A stretch of DNA of 64,000 nt, taken from NCBI GenBank assembly GCA_010909165.1, contig VJWM01000317.1, positions 1 to 64,000 on the forward strand. Reading direction: 5' to 3'. This document shows positions 55,281-64,000 of the stretch, in pieces; position 1 is the first letter of the stretch; each line of letters starts with the position of its first letter. Made by a program: the position numbers and the translations under genes. This DNA is from Anthoceros angustus. Taxonomy: Eukaryota; Streptophyta; Anthocerotopsida; Anthocerotales; Anthocerotaceae. The notes beneath the pieces are model-generated. The model was not told the DNA's origin and did not search any database. It saw nothing but the letters and a program-made list of their open reading frames with translations.

Positions 55281-56334
55281 CCAAGAAGATGGACATGATC
55301 ATCATGGGCGGGTTGATAGCAATGTGGTAGTAGAGCACATTCCTCCACCGATAGATGAACGAGGTCGACAAGCTCCTATAGAGGTGCACGTAGCCGTGGG
55401 TCGAGCGAGGATTACACGACCTCGGCGGTATATAATCCATCTCCTGGATTATGTCGTCTTTGACAGTTGTGGGGAACCCTCTTCTTACAAAAGAGCCATG
55501 TCAATGAATAACAAGCGAGTGGGAGAAGGCCATGCGATCGGAAATGAATTGACATAAAACCAAACTTGGGAGTTGGTTGGTTGCCTAGGATAAGAAGGCA
55601 CTCACAGTGCAAATGGGTGTACAAGATGAAGGTCATACCCTTGATGGCAAACCAGCACGATTGGTTGCTAAGGGTTTCAAGCAACAACCGAGCATTGACT
55701 TTGATGAGATTTTCTCACCAGTAGCCAAAATGACAACTTTGCGATGTGTTCTTGCTTTGGTTGCCAGGAATGATATGGAACTTGTACAGATGGATGTCAA
55801 CACGACATTCTTGCATGGTGACCTTCAAGAGGACGTCTACATGTAGCAATGTGGAATGGGTTTCTTGCATCCGAAGACGCAAAGAGGCCACATTTACCCT
55901 CTATGTCGTTATAGTCTTAGGATTCGATCCCAAGGGAATGGTTTTGTGTCAAGGTGTTCTGAATCTATGGATTCTAGACCTACCCCGCCGCTCACTACCC
56001 ACCTTATCCAGCTACCCTACCCAAACCCACCACGTGGTAGACTGCCACCGCAGCGGTTCACCACCGTGGCGGGTCCCACCACGCTGCACCGCGGGGTCTA
56101 TTTGTCACCGCTCCTCGCAGACCTTGGGGCTATGGACATACAAACACCTATATACACCTCACTTACCTCTAGGAATTTCTGCGATTCCACCGCACTTCCA
56201 CTCCCCCACGCATTTCGATTTTCCCCACACGCACTCACAATCCCTCACAGTAGCACTCATCTACCCTTTGAGGACCTTTCCCTTCCTAATGAACTCTCCC
56301 TCGCCTCCCACCAGGGAGGTGCAAGGGTGATCTT
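55281..56334 (+). pseudogene. Copia reverse transcriptase fragment plus tail, unit B
   Basis: Same fragment as unit A, with an open frame [20 protein letters not shown] (55668-55727) to [17 protein letters not shown] (55794-55846). It is followed by a 470-bp tail (55870-56334) unrelated to pol. The tail includes CCTATATACACCTCAC (56147), a TATA-like promoter sequence, C-rich CCCACCACG stretches, and the end CCTCCCACCAGGGAGGTGCA (56304-56323) also found at 54650-54667. Confidence 0.75.
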
Positions 56335-57480
56335 CCAAGAAGATGGACATGATCATCATGGGGGCGAGTGGTAATGTGTGGTGGAGCACATTCCTCCACC
56401 GATAGATGAACGAAGAGTCGAACAAGCTCCTATAGAGGAGTGCCGTGGGTCAGAGGCAGATTACACGACCTCGGCGGTGTATAATCCATCTACGGATTAT
56501 GTCGACAGGTGACAGTTGGGGAACCCTCTTCTTACAAAGAGGCCATGTCAATGAATAACAAATGAGGGAGAAGGCCATGCGGTCAAAATGAATTTGCATA
56601 AAACCAAACTTGGGAGTTGGTTGGTTGCCTAGGGATAAGAAGGCACTCACAGGTAAAATGGGTGTACAAGATGAAGGTCATACCCTACGATGGCAAACCA
56701 AGTACAAGGCACGATTGGTTGCTAAGGGTTTCAAGCAACAACCGAGCATTGACTTTGATGAGATTTTCTCACGGTAGCAAAATGACAACTTTGCGATGTG
56801 TTCTTGCTTTGGTTGCGAGAATGATATGGAACTTATGCAGGATGGATGTCAACACGACATTCTTGCATGGTGACCTTCAAGAGGCGTCTACATGTAGCAA
56901 TGTGGAATGGGTTTTGCATCCGAAGACGCAAAGAGGCCACATTTACCCTCTATGTCGTTATAGTCCTAGGATTCGATCCCAAGGGAATGGTTTTGTGTCA
57001 AGGTGTTCTGAATCTATGGATTCTAGACCTACCCCGCCGCTCACTACCCCACCTTATCCAGCTACCCTACCCCAAACCCACCACCGTAGATCGCCACCGC
57101 AGTTGGTGTTCACCATCGTGGCGGGTCCCACCACAGCGCGCCGCCTGTCGCGGGGGTCTATTTGTCACCGGCTTCCCTGGCGCAGACCTTGGGGCTACAT
57201 ACAAACACCTATATACACCTCACTACTAGGAATTTCTGCGATTCCACCGCACACCCCCACGCATTTCGATTTTCCCTCACACACTCTCACAATCCCTCAC
57301 AGTAGCACTCATCTACCCTTTGAGGACCTTTCCCTTCCTAATGAACTCTCCCTCGCCTCACGGGCCACACAGACCCCTCCTTGGGCCGCACAGACCCCTC
57401 CTTGGGCCACACACAGACCCCTCCTTGGGCCACAGACCTCCTTGGGCCACCACAGACCCCTCTCATGGAATAAAACACGC
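56335..57480 (+). pseudogene. Copia reverse transcriptase fragment plus tail, unit C
   Basis: Third copy of the RVT_2 N-terminal fragment (56520-56900), with the same tail (56930-57355, TATA-like CCTATATACACC at 57207). The end is replaced by a minisatellite (57358-57470). A long plus-strand frame spans 56617-57528, but it mixes shifted pol sequence with the tail and is not a natural protein. Confidence 0.75.
57358..57470 (+). repeat. Minisatellite, CAGACCCCTCCTTGGGCCAC units
   Basis: About five units of 20-25 bp, near-identical to the array at 58303-58410. It lies at the 3' end of the unit C tail, followed by AATAAAACACGC, a possible polyadenylation-type signal (57468-57480). Confidence 0.85.
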
Positions 57481-58430
57481 CTGGTGTGGGGAACCCTCTT
57501 CTTACAAAAGAGCCATGTCAATGAATAACAAGCGAGTGGGAGAAGGCCATGCGATCGGAAATGAATTGACATAAAACCAAACTTGGGAGTTGGTTGGTTG
57601 CCTAGGATAAGAAGGCACTCACAGTGCAAATGGGTGTACAAGATGAAGGTCATACCCTTGATGGCAAACCAGCACGATTGGTTGCTAAGGGTTTCAAGCA
57701 ACAACCGAGCATTGACTTTGATGAGATTTTCTCACGGTAGCCAAAATGACAACTTTGCGATGTGTTCTTGCTTTGGTTGCAGAATGATATGGAACTTGCG
57801 GATGGATGTCAACACGACATTCTTGCATGGTGACCTTCAAGAGGACGTCTACATGTAGCAATGTGGAATGGGTTTTGCATCCGAAGAAGCGCAAAGAGGC
57901 CACATTTACCCTCTATGTCGTTATAGTCCTAGGATTCGATCCCAAGGGAATGGTTTTGTGTCAGGTGTTACGAATCTATGGATTCTAGACCTACCCGTCG
58001 CTCACTACCCACCTTCTCCGGCTACCCTACCCAAACCCACCGTGGTAGACTCGGCCACCGATGGTGGTTCAACCAGTGGTCCCACGTGCGCATCGCGAGT
58101 CTATTGTCACCGGCTTCTCGCGCGACCTTGGGGCTATGGGCACAAACACCTATATACACCTCACTTACTTAGGAATTTCTGCGATTCCACCACTTCCACT
58201 CCCCCTCGCATTTCGATTTTCCCTCACGCACTCACAATCCCTCACGGTAGCACTCATCTACCCTTTGAGGACCTTTCCCTTCTAATGAACTCTCCCTCGC
58301 CTCACGGGCCACAGACCCCTCCTTGGGCCACACAGACCCCTCCTTGGGCCACCACGGACCCCTCCTTGGGCCCAGACCCCTCCTTGGGCCACAGACCCCT
58401 CTCCTTGGAATAAAACACGCTGGTGGCGGT
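57481..58430 (+). pseudogene. Copia reverse transcriptase fragment plus tail, unit D
   Basis: Fourth copy. The RVT_2 fragment is at 57485-57860 ([16 protein letters not shown] in a broken frame; [17 protein letters not shown] at 57806-57858). The tail is at 57880-58300, with the TATA-like sequence at 58149, the minisatellite at 58303-58410 and AATAAAACACGC at 58411-58422. Confidence 0.75.
58303..58410 (+). repeat. Minisatellite, second array
   Basis: About five units of CAGACCCCTCCTTGGGCCAC with CA, CCA and deletion variants between units, as at 57358-57470. Confidence 0.85.
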
Positions 58431-58882
58431 TGGGAAGAGGATCGAAAGAAACCCCGCTGCTTGGGCGATTCGCCTTCCCGGCAGCTCCGCCTCGGCCTTC
58501 GCGGCAATTCCTACCTCTTTTTCCAAGGCCACCCTCCTCACACCCCGTGGAGCTTGGCCACCCGCCTCGACCATCCAGGATCTTCCGGCCTTCTTGTGAC
58601 GAGAAGGCGGTGCATCGAACGAGTTTGATGCTGATCAGACGTCTCCAACCAACCTCGCGCATAGCTTCAACACACGGAAGTTCACACCTAAAATTGTCTG
58701 TTAAGAGAGACTCTCAAGGGTCTCTTATACATTCAGCTGTGGATTTCCACAGCTCACTCCTACCAGTGTCTAGAAAATATGGCCCACTACCACGAGCGCT
58801 CCTACCAATTCAGGTAACTACAGCTCCACGGGTCCTCAAAACATCCTATCCCCTACCCCAAAAAGAAGCCTCTGGCCTATGA
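58430..58882 (+). CDS. Open frame, unidentified
   Basis: A 150-codon stop-free frame starting MGRGSKETPLLGRFAFPAAP, rich in Ser, Pro and Arg, ending LPQKEASGL. It begins at the end of the Copia unit D array. The first half is GC-rich. The N-terminal composition resembles a plastid or mitochondrial transit peptide, but that is weak evidence. No family is recognised. Confidence 0.25.
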   Translation: MGRGSKETPLLGRFAFPAAPPRPSRQFLPLFPRPPSSHPVELGHPPRPSRIFRPSCDEKAVHRTSLMLIRRLQPTSRIASTHGSSHLKLSVKRDSQGSLIHSAVDFHSSLLPVSRKYGPLPRALLPIQVTTAPRVLKTSYPLPQKEASGL

Positions 58883-59445
58883 TGTCGCGCTCCCCTAAAA
58901 TCAGTAGCGTGATTCTTTGCCTAGCCTACGGTAGGTGGGGTTCCGTCGCTCTCGCTCTCTGCCGCCTCATCCGGCGATTCTCCCCAAAACCTCCACCTCG
59001 GCATCGCACTGCGGTTTCTTGGCGTCTTCCATGGGCGTCGTCGTCTATAGGCCCTATGCATTATTCCGCTCCTCATCGTTTGGACGCCACAGTGTGCTCC
59101 TCCCTCACGCCACAGCCTCCGCTCATTTCCTCGATCACCACTTGGGGGTAGGCCCCGCTCCGTTCGGAAGAACCAGTGGCGTGGCGGTCAAGATGTCGAC
59201 CAATAGTTTACGCCCCTCTGTCCCAACAACCACATACACATTTAGAGTGAGCACCGCTCACCATGCGGCGAAGCAGGACATGAGCATCCTCATCCAGGGC
59301 CGTAACTGTCGCTCTTGACTACGAGGTTCTTACCCTCTCCTCCGTGGACAATCACAGGCGGTGCCTTGGATCGGGGGATCGTATCCCCACTGCGGCGCTC
59401 TGGGTGACTTCCCCACCTCGGTTCCTCCTTCGCGGCGGTGGCGGT
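58883..59445. other. No supported gene
   Basis: GC-rich sequence with open frames on both strands (plus strand 58935-59318; minus strand 59576-59352). Codon content and lack of motifs do not favour either. The minus-strand frame QATTGETTTTVAKPPPPRRR (59500-59441) may be the low-complexity C-terminal part of the gene to its right. Confidence 0.4.
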
Positions 59446-61235
59446 TTAGCCACCGTGGTGGTAGTTTCCCCGGTGGTGGCTTGACTCTGCTGTTCTTGTG
59501 GCTCGCCCTTCTTGGTTTGGCCACCTCTCTCTTGACTCGGCCCTAGCTTCATCTCTCTCTCGCTTATATCTCTCATGACTTCTTGAATTTCTCAGGCGCC
59601 ATTGTTTCCATTTGTTCACAGGCTCATGAGACCTCATCTTGAAGCTCCTCGATTGTGGCATGCGCCCCTTGACTGATTCACTAAGGCCTCTGTTGGGTGG
59701 ACATGGCCTTCGCTCACATGCCTTGCATAGGGCCGCCTCGCATTCCGTCTGCGCTCCTCGCCACCTTGTTCTCGCCTTCGGGCTCTCCAACTTCTCCTTG
59801 AGCAACTTTTCCTGTTGGCACACTCGGCCGGTGAGAGCCATGGTGCACAGTCGAGGAGATCACTGCGTCGAGCCATGGTCGGGGCACAGTTCGAATTGGG
59901 CCCCGTGCCCATTCCCTTCCACAACAATTCTACGCGCGGTGTCACTGTCTCCACTTGATGGGACGTCGGTGAAATGTCGCCAAAAATGTTCCGGAGCTCC
60001 GTCGCGGACTTGGCTATCGAAACTAACCCCTCTTCTTCTAGGGGTTGGTTTGCCACAACTTCCTCATCCGCTCCAATCTCTCCTAGCGGCAGCGACTCCT
60101 CCCCTGCACCTGAGAGGGGCACAACTTGTCGTTTCCCTTTTATTTTCTCCTCCTTCACTCGCGTTCCTGCTGCCGATTTCGACCTGGTGACCCTAGGTGT
60201 GGCTGTGGGTTCCTCTTCTGCTGCGGCTGTCCTTCCCTTCTTCAGACCCGTTCGGCCGTCGCCCTCCGCTTCTTGCCCTTGGAAACCTCCACCTTCATCC
60301 AAGATCTTCTAGGAGGCGCATTCCCTTCTGGAATCCTTCCGGAATCTTCCTTACACTCCTCCTCCTCTACCTTGAGTTCCACGGTTTCCGGCTATGAAGG
60401 CGGAACCGACTTCAACTCCGTTAGACACCGGGCGCGAACACATGAATTAGAAAAGGTGAAATCAAGGAGGGAGGGAAGGGAGAGCAAATTCGCCCTCTCC
60501 TCACAGGCTCTTTCAAAGATCATCCGCCCCAATCGATTTGTGTACCTTTAACCACCTCATGAAGAAAGACCGAGTGAGTGCGCCATATGATCCAACTTGA
60601 TTCTGCGAACACAAAATCCACTTGGCTAATCCCACAGTTGGAACACGAGTTGGCGAGTCACCCATCCATTGTTCACTCTCACTTCTCCGGGCTTCATGGC
60701 CTTGACTCTCGGGGTCTTCTTTCTCTGGGGTCAATTACCAAGCTTCCATCCTCGATGCTTCTCGCCCATACTTTCGAAAGAGTCCCAAATCCCAGTTTTG
60801 CGGCCTCTTCCTCGCGTCTCCCTCTTGCAACTTGGTTCTCAATTGCCGGGCGCACTCTTGCACCAATGCTGAGCTGTCGTAACACCATTTCTTCTCCATA
60901 AATTCCAGACCCAGCTCCTGCACCAGGCTGCCCGCTCTCACCTTCCAGTGGTCCATGTTGGGCCACTGCATGGTGGGAATTTCGGCCGCAGCTCGGGGCG
61001 CCATCTCCCTTTCTCCTTGTTTCTTCAGGAAAAGAACCCGACCCTCCTGCAAACGCTGGTCAGAAAAAGGGGACACCACCCTCGCGCGTCTCCTCCACTC
61101 GCCTTTGCGCTGGCGCTCTTGCCTCAGCGTCTCTTTTCCTCCTTCGCTACTTCGCCAGCGCCTGGTTTCCTTCCTCCGCCACCCGTGCGTGCGCGTCGTC
61201 CACACCTGCAAGCGAGAGCCCGGTAGCGGTTGCAT
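59446..61235 (-). pseudogene. Unidentified minus-strand coding block, charged protein
   Basis: Three minus-strand frames line up as one broken gene: 61235-60735 (166 codons, with MQWPNMDHWKVRAGSLVQEL and LEFMEKKWCYDSSALVQEC), 60302-59634 (222 codons, TPRVTRSKSAAGTRVKEEKI, ELRNIFGDISPTSHQVETVT) and 59841-59446 (131 codons, QQEKLLKEKLESPKARTRWR, NKWKQWRLRNSRSHERYKRE). The start is basic, the middle acidic, and the end Lys/Arg/Glu-rich with coiled-coil potential. A gag-like or accessory retroelement protein is possible because Copia pol follows at 61636 on the other strand. I do not recognise the family. Confidence 0.4.
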
Positions 61236-61635
61236 CGCGCTTCTGCTGCTGCTCGGCCCGGCGGAATCGACCTCGCGGTCTTTGGGTGTGTCGTCTCTCG
61301 ATTGCGCTCATTGCGGCAGCCGCTCACTAGGGTTGTAAACTCCCCCAGTGCATCGTCCCGTTCTTGGCCACCGTGGTGGGCGGCTACCTCCGCAGCTGCG
61401 CTGTGGCGGTGTAGGCACCTAACATATATAGACACTTTCTTATTTCTAAAATCACCAAAACCCAAGGACTCTATCTCAGAGCCTACCTATCAGGGTCGAA
61501 AAACCTAAGGTTCAAAAGAAAATTATTATCCCAAGGGCCAAGGACCATTCTCGTATAAAAGACCTTACCCAGGCGATTCTCAAAGCACTTTGCTATACAA
61601 ACACTCCCAAAACAAAAAAAATCGTTCATCCCGAC
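61236..61635. other. Spacer before Copia pol, no gene seen
   Basis: AT-rich compared with its left side. It contains CATATATAGACAC (61419-61431), GTATAAAAGACC (61553-61564) and a TATCTCAGAGCC stretch (61473-61484) distantly like a Copia initiator-Met primer site. None of these is convincing on its own. Confidence 0.4.
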
Positions 61636-62659
61636 ACTTCAGAGAGGGGTTAGTGTATATGTGGTCTTCCACAAGCAACCAGAAGGTTTTGTTGAGAAGG
61701 GCAAAGAGAATCGGTGTGCGAGGTTGAGGAAGAGCCTTTATGGTTTGAAGCAGGCACCAGTGGTATCACAAGTTCCACTCATTTATGCTTTCTCAAGGCT
61801 ACAAGCGTGGCGATGAGGATCATTGCCTCTATCTGAAGCAAGCTAAGGATCAAAGCTTGCTCATTTGATCCTCTATGTGGATGATATGCTAATTCTTTGA
61901 GCAGTCTTGATGAGATTTCGTTGAAGTCAAAGTTGAATGCTCAGCTTGAAATGACAGACTTGGGAGAGGCGAGCCATATACTTGGCATGCGTATTCGTCG
62001 GAACAGACATAATTATCTGCTTTATTTGTCTCAGACGGAATACGTTAACAGAGTGCTTCAATGTTTCAACACGGAGAAGGGGAAACCATTGGGTACTCCA
62101 TTGCCTCCATATGTGAAACTTTCAAGCGCGGATTGCCCAAGCTACGAGGAGGACAAAGGCTGAAATGGAGAAGGTCCCATACTCATCATGTAGGGAGTTT
62201 GATGTATGCAATGATTGCTACCGTCGACATTGCCTTTGCGGTGGGAGTGGTTAGCGGTTTATGTCAAACCACGGCAAGAAGCATTGGGAGGCGATAAAAG
62301 GAGTTATGAGGTCACAGATGGTACAAAAGCTTTGTGCATATGTTTTGGTAGTGAAGATGCATGTGTGGTTGGGTACAGATCGCGATTATCACGAGGATAT
62401 GGACAAAGGAGGTCCACATCGAGTTATGTCTTCATACCTTTGGAGGCGATCTCATGGCGATCTCGTTTGCGATCGTGCATTCGCTATCTACCACAGGGAG
62501 TATGTTGCGACAGAGGCTTGCAAGGAAGCCATATGGCTTGCTCGTTTAGTGGGAGACTTGGGGATCAAGGTTGAGCTGCCAGTGTTGCATTGTAATAGCC
62601 AGAGTGCTATCCAATTGGCAAAGAATCCAGTGTTTCATGCGAAGACTAAACATGTGTGA
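61636..62659 (+). pseudogene. Copia pol C-terminal half (RT end and RNase H)
   Basis: Motifs in order: QPEGFVEKGKE (61677-61710, frame shifted), LRKSLYGLKQAP (61729-61764), LYVDDMLI (61871-61894, the catalytic RT box), MTDLGEASHILGMRI (61951-61995), YLSQTEYVNRVLQCF (62024-62068), GTPLPPYVKLS (62094-62126), HWEAIKGVMR (62282-62311) and RNase H C-terminus EACKEAIWLARLVGDLGIKV (62513-62572) to NPVFHAKTKH (62623-62652). This is a Tork-like Copia pattern. In RNase H the usual LHCDS reads LHCNS (62584-62598), losing an acidic residue. The N-terminal RT half is the part amplified at 54659-58430. Confidence 0.9.
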
Positions 62660-63138
62660 GTGTGGCGCCCTTGTGTGTGCGTGAGAGCGGTTGTGAGGGC
62701 TCCGAGGGACGTTGGCCCTAGGAGTCAATGTGTGCGTCAAGAGTGGAGAGCAAAATAAAGTCGGATCTGTGCGCAGGGGTAGCCGTCCGTGGCAGGGAAT
62801 CACGGCGCCGCGCACCAGATTAAATTGCTAGGGTTTGGTGTGGGACCCACCCCGGTAGTCGTAGCAACTACTCGGTAGTGGTGAGAGCCACCGCGGTAGT
62901 AGGCCGGAAACGGGGGTTGTGGAATAAGACTTATGGTAGTTAGACCAGTCGGAAGGTAGTGGTAATTGAGTAGATATGTGATAGTAGGTAAGTCCTGACT
63001 TAGGTGAAGGTTAGTAGCGATAGAAGTTAGCGTTCCTTGGCACAAACCATTCCCTTGGGAGCGAATCCTGGGCCTACAACGACATTGAGGGTGAATGTGG
63101 ACCTCAGGGTGTCCCTAGACACAAGTTTAGACCCCACA
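62660..63138 (+). repeat. LTR 3' end of a second Gypsy family
   Basis: Ends TAGACCCCACA at 63138, three bases before a perfect primer site. It carries repeated GGTAGT half-sites with short palindromes (CGGTAGTCGTAGCAACTACT, 62853-62872; ACCGCGGTAGT, 62890-62900), recalling those in the larger LTR family. The 5' boundary with the Copia remnant is not clear, and no second LTR is in the window. Confidence 0.65.
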
Positions 63139-63141
63139 TTT

Positions 63142-63159
63142 TGGCGCCGTTGCCGGGGA
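63142..63159 (+). other. Perfect tRNA-Asp primer binding site
   Basis: TGGCGCCGTTGCCGGGGA is complementary over all 18 bases to the 3' end of plant tRNA-Asp(GUC), CCA included. This is the usual primer site of several plant Gypsy lineages. Confidence 0.92.
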
Positions 63160-63239
63160 ATGAAACTGCTGTCAAGGACGTAGGTAGAATTAACAAAAGC
63201 CTAAGTAGAGAGTCTAAGTATTGATAGGTTGATAGATGG

Positions 63240-63616
63240 ATGCCTCGGGTGAAGACAAGCGACTGTGGGTCTGACTATGGGGAAACGCCCTTGGCAAAGC
63301 GACAACGCCAAGCAGCGGAAAGGTTGCAGAGTGTCACAAGGAGGGCGCAGTGGGAGGCCATACCTGCTGGACGAGGAAAAGGAATAAGGAGTCAGCCGGG
63401 AATCGAGGGTCGGATCCTATTCTAGCCAGATTCCCAACTCTTGGCTATGGAAGAGGTACAAGGGCCCAGGTACCCCAACCCGACCCCGCTTTTCGATCTT
63501 CGTTCCAGATTGCCCGGCCAGCTTCAGTCCAGTCAAACTTTGTGGGCGTGGAAGTCAGTCCAGACGTGCTTTGGTATACCATAAGGAAGCACTGGCATCC
63601 TCAAAAGCGCAAGTAG
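63240..63616 (+). pseudogene. Start of gag of the second Gypsy element
   Basis: An ATG 80 bp after the primer site opens MPRVKTSDCGSDYGETPLAK, RQRQAAERLQSVTRRAQWEA and IPAGRGKGI, then stops at 63425. A +1 frame continues RFPTLGYGRGTRAQVPQPDP and VEVSPDVLWYTIRKHWH to 63616. The basic, Gln/Arg-rich start fits a gag N-terminus. It is interrupted by one frameshift and gives way to unrelated sequence near 63620. Confidence 0.5.
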
Positions 63617-63629
63617 CTGCAGTTTAGTG

Positions 63630-63700
63630 GTATTTGCCTAGTGGATATATATGCCAAATGTGGCTAATTGGGAGATGTGTGCCGGGTTTCAAAAAGCCAG
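63630..63700 (+). pseudogene. PPR-motif-like fragment
   Basis: LVDIYAKCG, a stop, then LGDVCRV (63638-63688) matches the signature LVDMYAKCGxLxDAxRVF of plant pentatricopeptide repeat proteins, which bind organelle RNA. Only one repeat is visible and it contains a stop. The rest of the window to 64000 holds no recognisable gene (weak open frames on both strands, 63634-63945). Confidence 0.4.
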
Positions 63701-64000
63701 GGCGGATTTGTGGACAATGGATGCCAATTTGCTCTAGTCACCGGGGAACCTTGCAACCATCGCTGCTCAGTCGCCTTTCCAGCTTCACGGGGCGACATCC
63801 AGTTGACATGAGAACTCACACGCTTGCATGCCAACCAAAATATGGAGTCCCCACGCTTGAGACAGATCAAAACAGGCTCTTTAATTTTGGCAGCAAGAGT
63901 AGGAGGCCCGTTCATTTCAGCAGTAGCCGAGGCAAGAGTCCCTGACTATTCTGCGGTGTAGAAAGAAATCTGAGAATTTTTCTTCCATATAATAAAAGCT

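Noticed and set aside
56617-57528. 303-codon plus-strand frame
   Set aside because: It runs through frame-shifted Copia RT, a promoter-like tail and a minisatellite; the RT motifs are in other frames.
58935-59318. 127-codon plus-strand frame
   Set aside because: No motif, overlapping open frames on both strands, and GC-rich composition that keeps frames open by chance.
61473-61490. Copia primer binding site (initiator-Met tRNA type)
   Set aside because: TATCTCAGAGCC differs from TGGTATCAGAGCC by an internal base and lacks the TGG start. No LTR terminus is visible before it.
1-64000. tRNA or rRNA genes and intact host genes
   Set aside because: The only tRNA-related sequences are primer binding sites. 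No ribosomal sequence was recognised, and every identifiable coding region belongs to a mobile element or is a short fragment.

Overview
The window holds nested plant transposable elements and no intact host gene. I see no rRNA, tRNA or CRISPR array. The retroelement families are plant-type: Ty3/Gypsy elements without a chromodomain and with tRNA-Asp-type primer sites, and a Ty1/Copia pol. The transposase relatives I recall for the DNA transposon are mostly outside seed plants, so I suspect a fern, lycophyte, bryophyte or streptophyte alga. That placement is an inference.

Layout. (1) 1-38832 is built from one large Gypsy family with unusually long LTRs (about 5.1 kb; complete copy 8712-13831). 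Two plus-strand internal regions (4419-8711 and 13832-17972) share the LTR between them. A minus-strand copy (19971-35403) sits inside the third LTR, which resumes at 35404 and ends at 38832. (2) 38833-39725 and 53534-54658 are the halves of a further LTR copy, split by a 13.8 kb DNA transposon (39726-53533) with 19-bp perfect terminal inverted repeats and a CATG duplication. (3) 54659-58430 holds four tandem fragments of Copia reverse transcriptase fused to a promoter-like, minisatellite-bearing tail. (4) 58430-61635 has unidentified coding-like sequence. (5) 61636-62660 is the C-terminal half of a Copia pol. (6) 62661-64000 is the LTR end, primer site and gag start of a different Gypsy element, followed by a short PPR-like fragment.

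The Gypsy LTR carries a long coiled-coil ORF inside U3, besides the promoter that should drive the element. It is also full of CCTACC-NN-GGTAGG palindromes, in the U3 regulatory region, mid-LTR, and in frame in the ORF. All three internal regions are defective: copy 1 lacks the gag core but keeps RT, RNase H and integrase remnants; copies 2 and 3 keep gag but share an RT-RNase H deletion.

The most interesting system is the DNA transposon. Its minus-strand gene is a DUF7869-like, DDE/D-type transposase. Its plus-strand gene reads as a basic/acidic N-terminus, a ParB-like GGNH domain (duplicated in tandem) and a C-terminal N4/N6-type DNA methyltransferase, an architecture otherwise reminiscent of phage and bacterial ParB-methylase fusions. 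Almost every reading frame in the window is broken by short indels at GC-rich CG/CNG spots. These may reflect real decay or base-calling errors at methylated sites, so pseudogene calls here are provisional.
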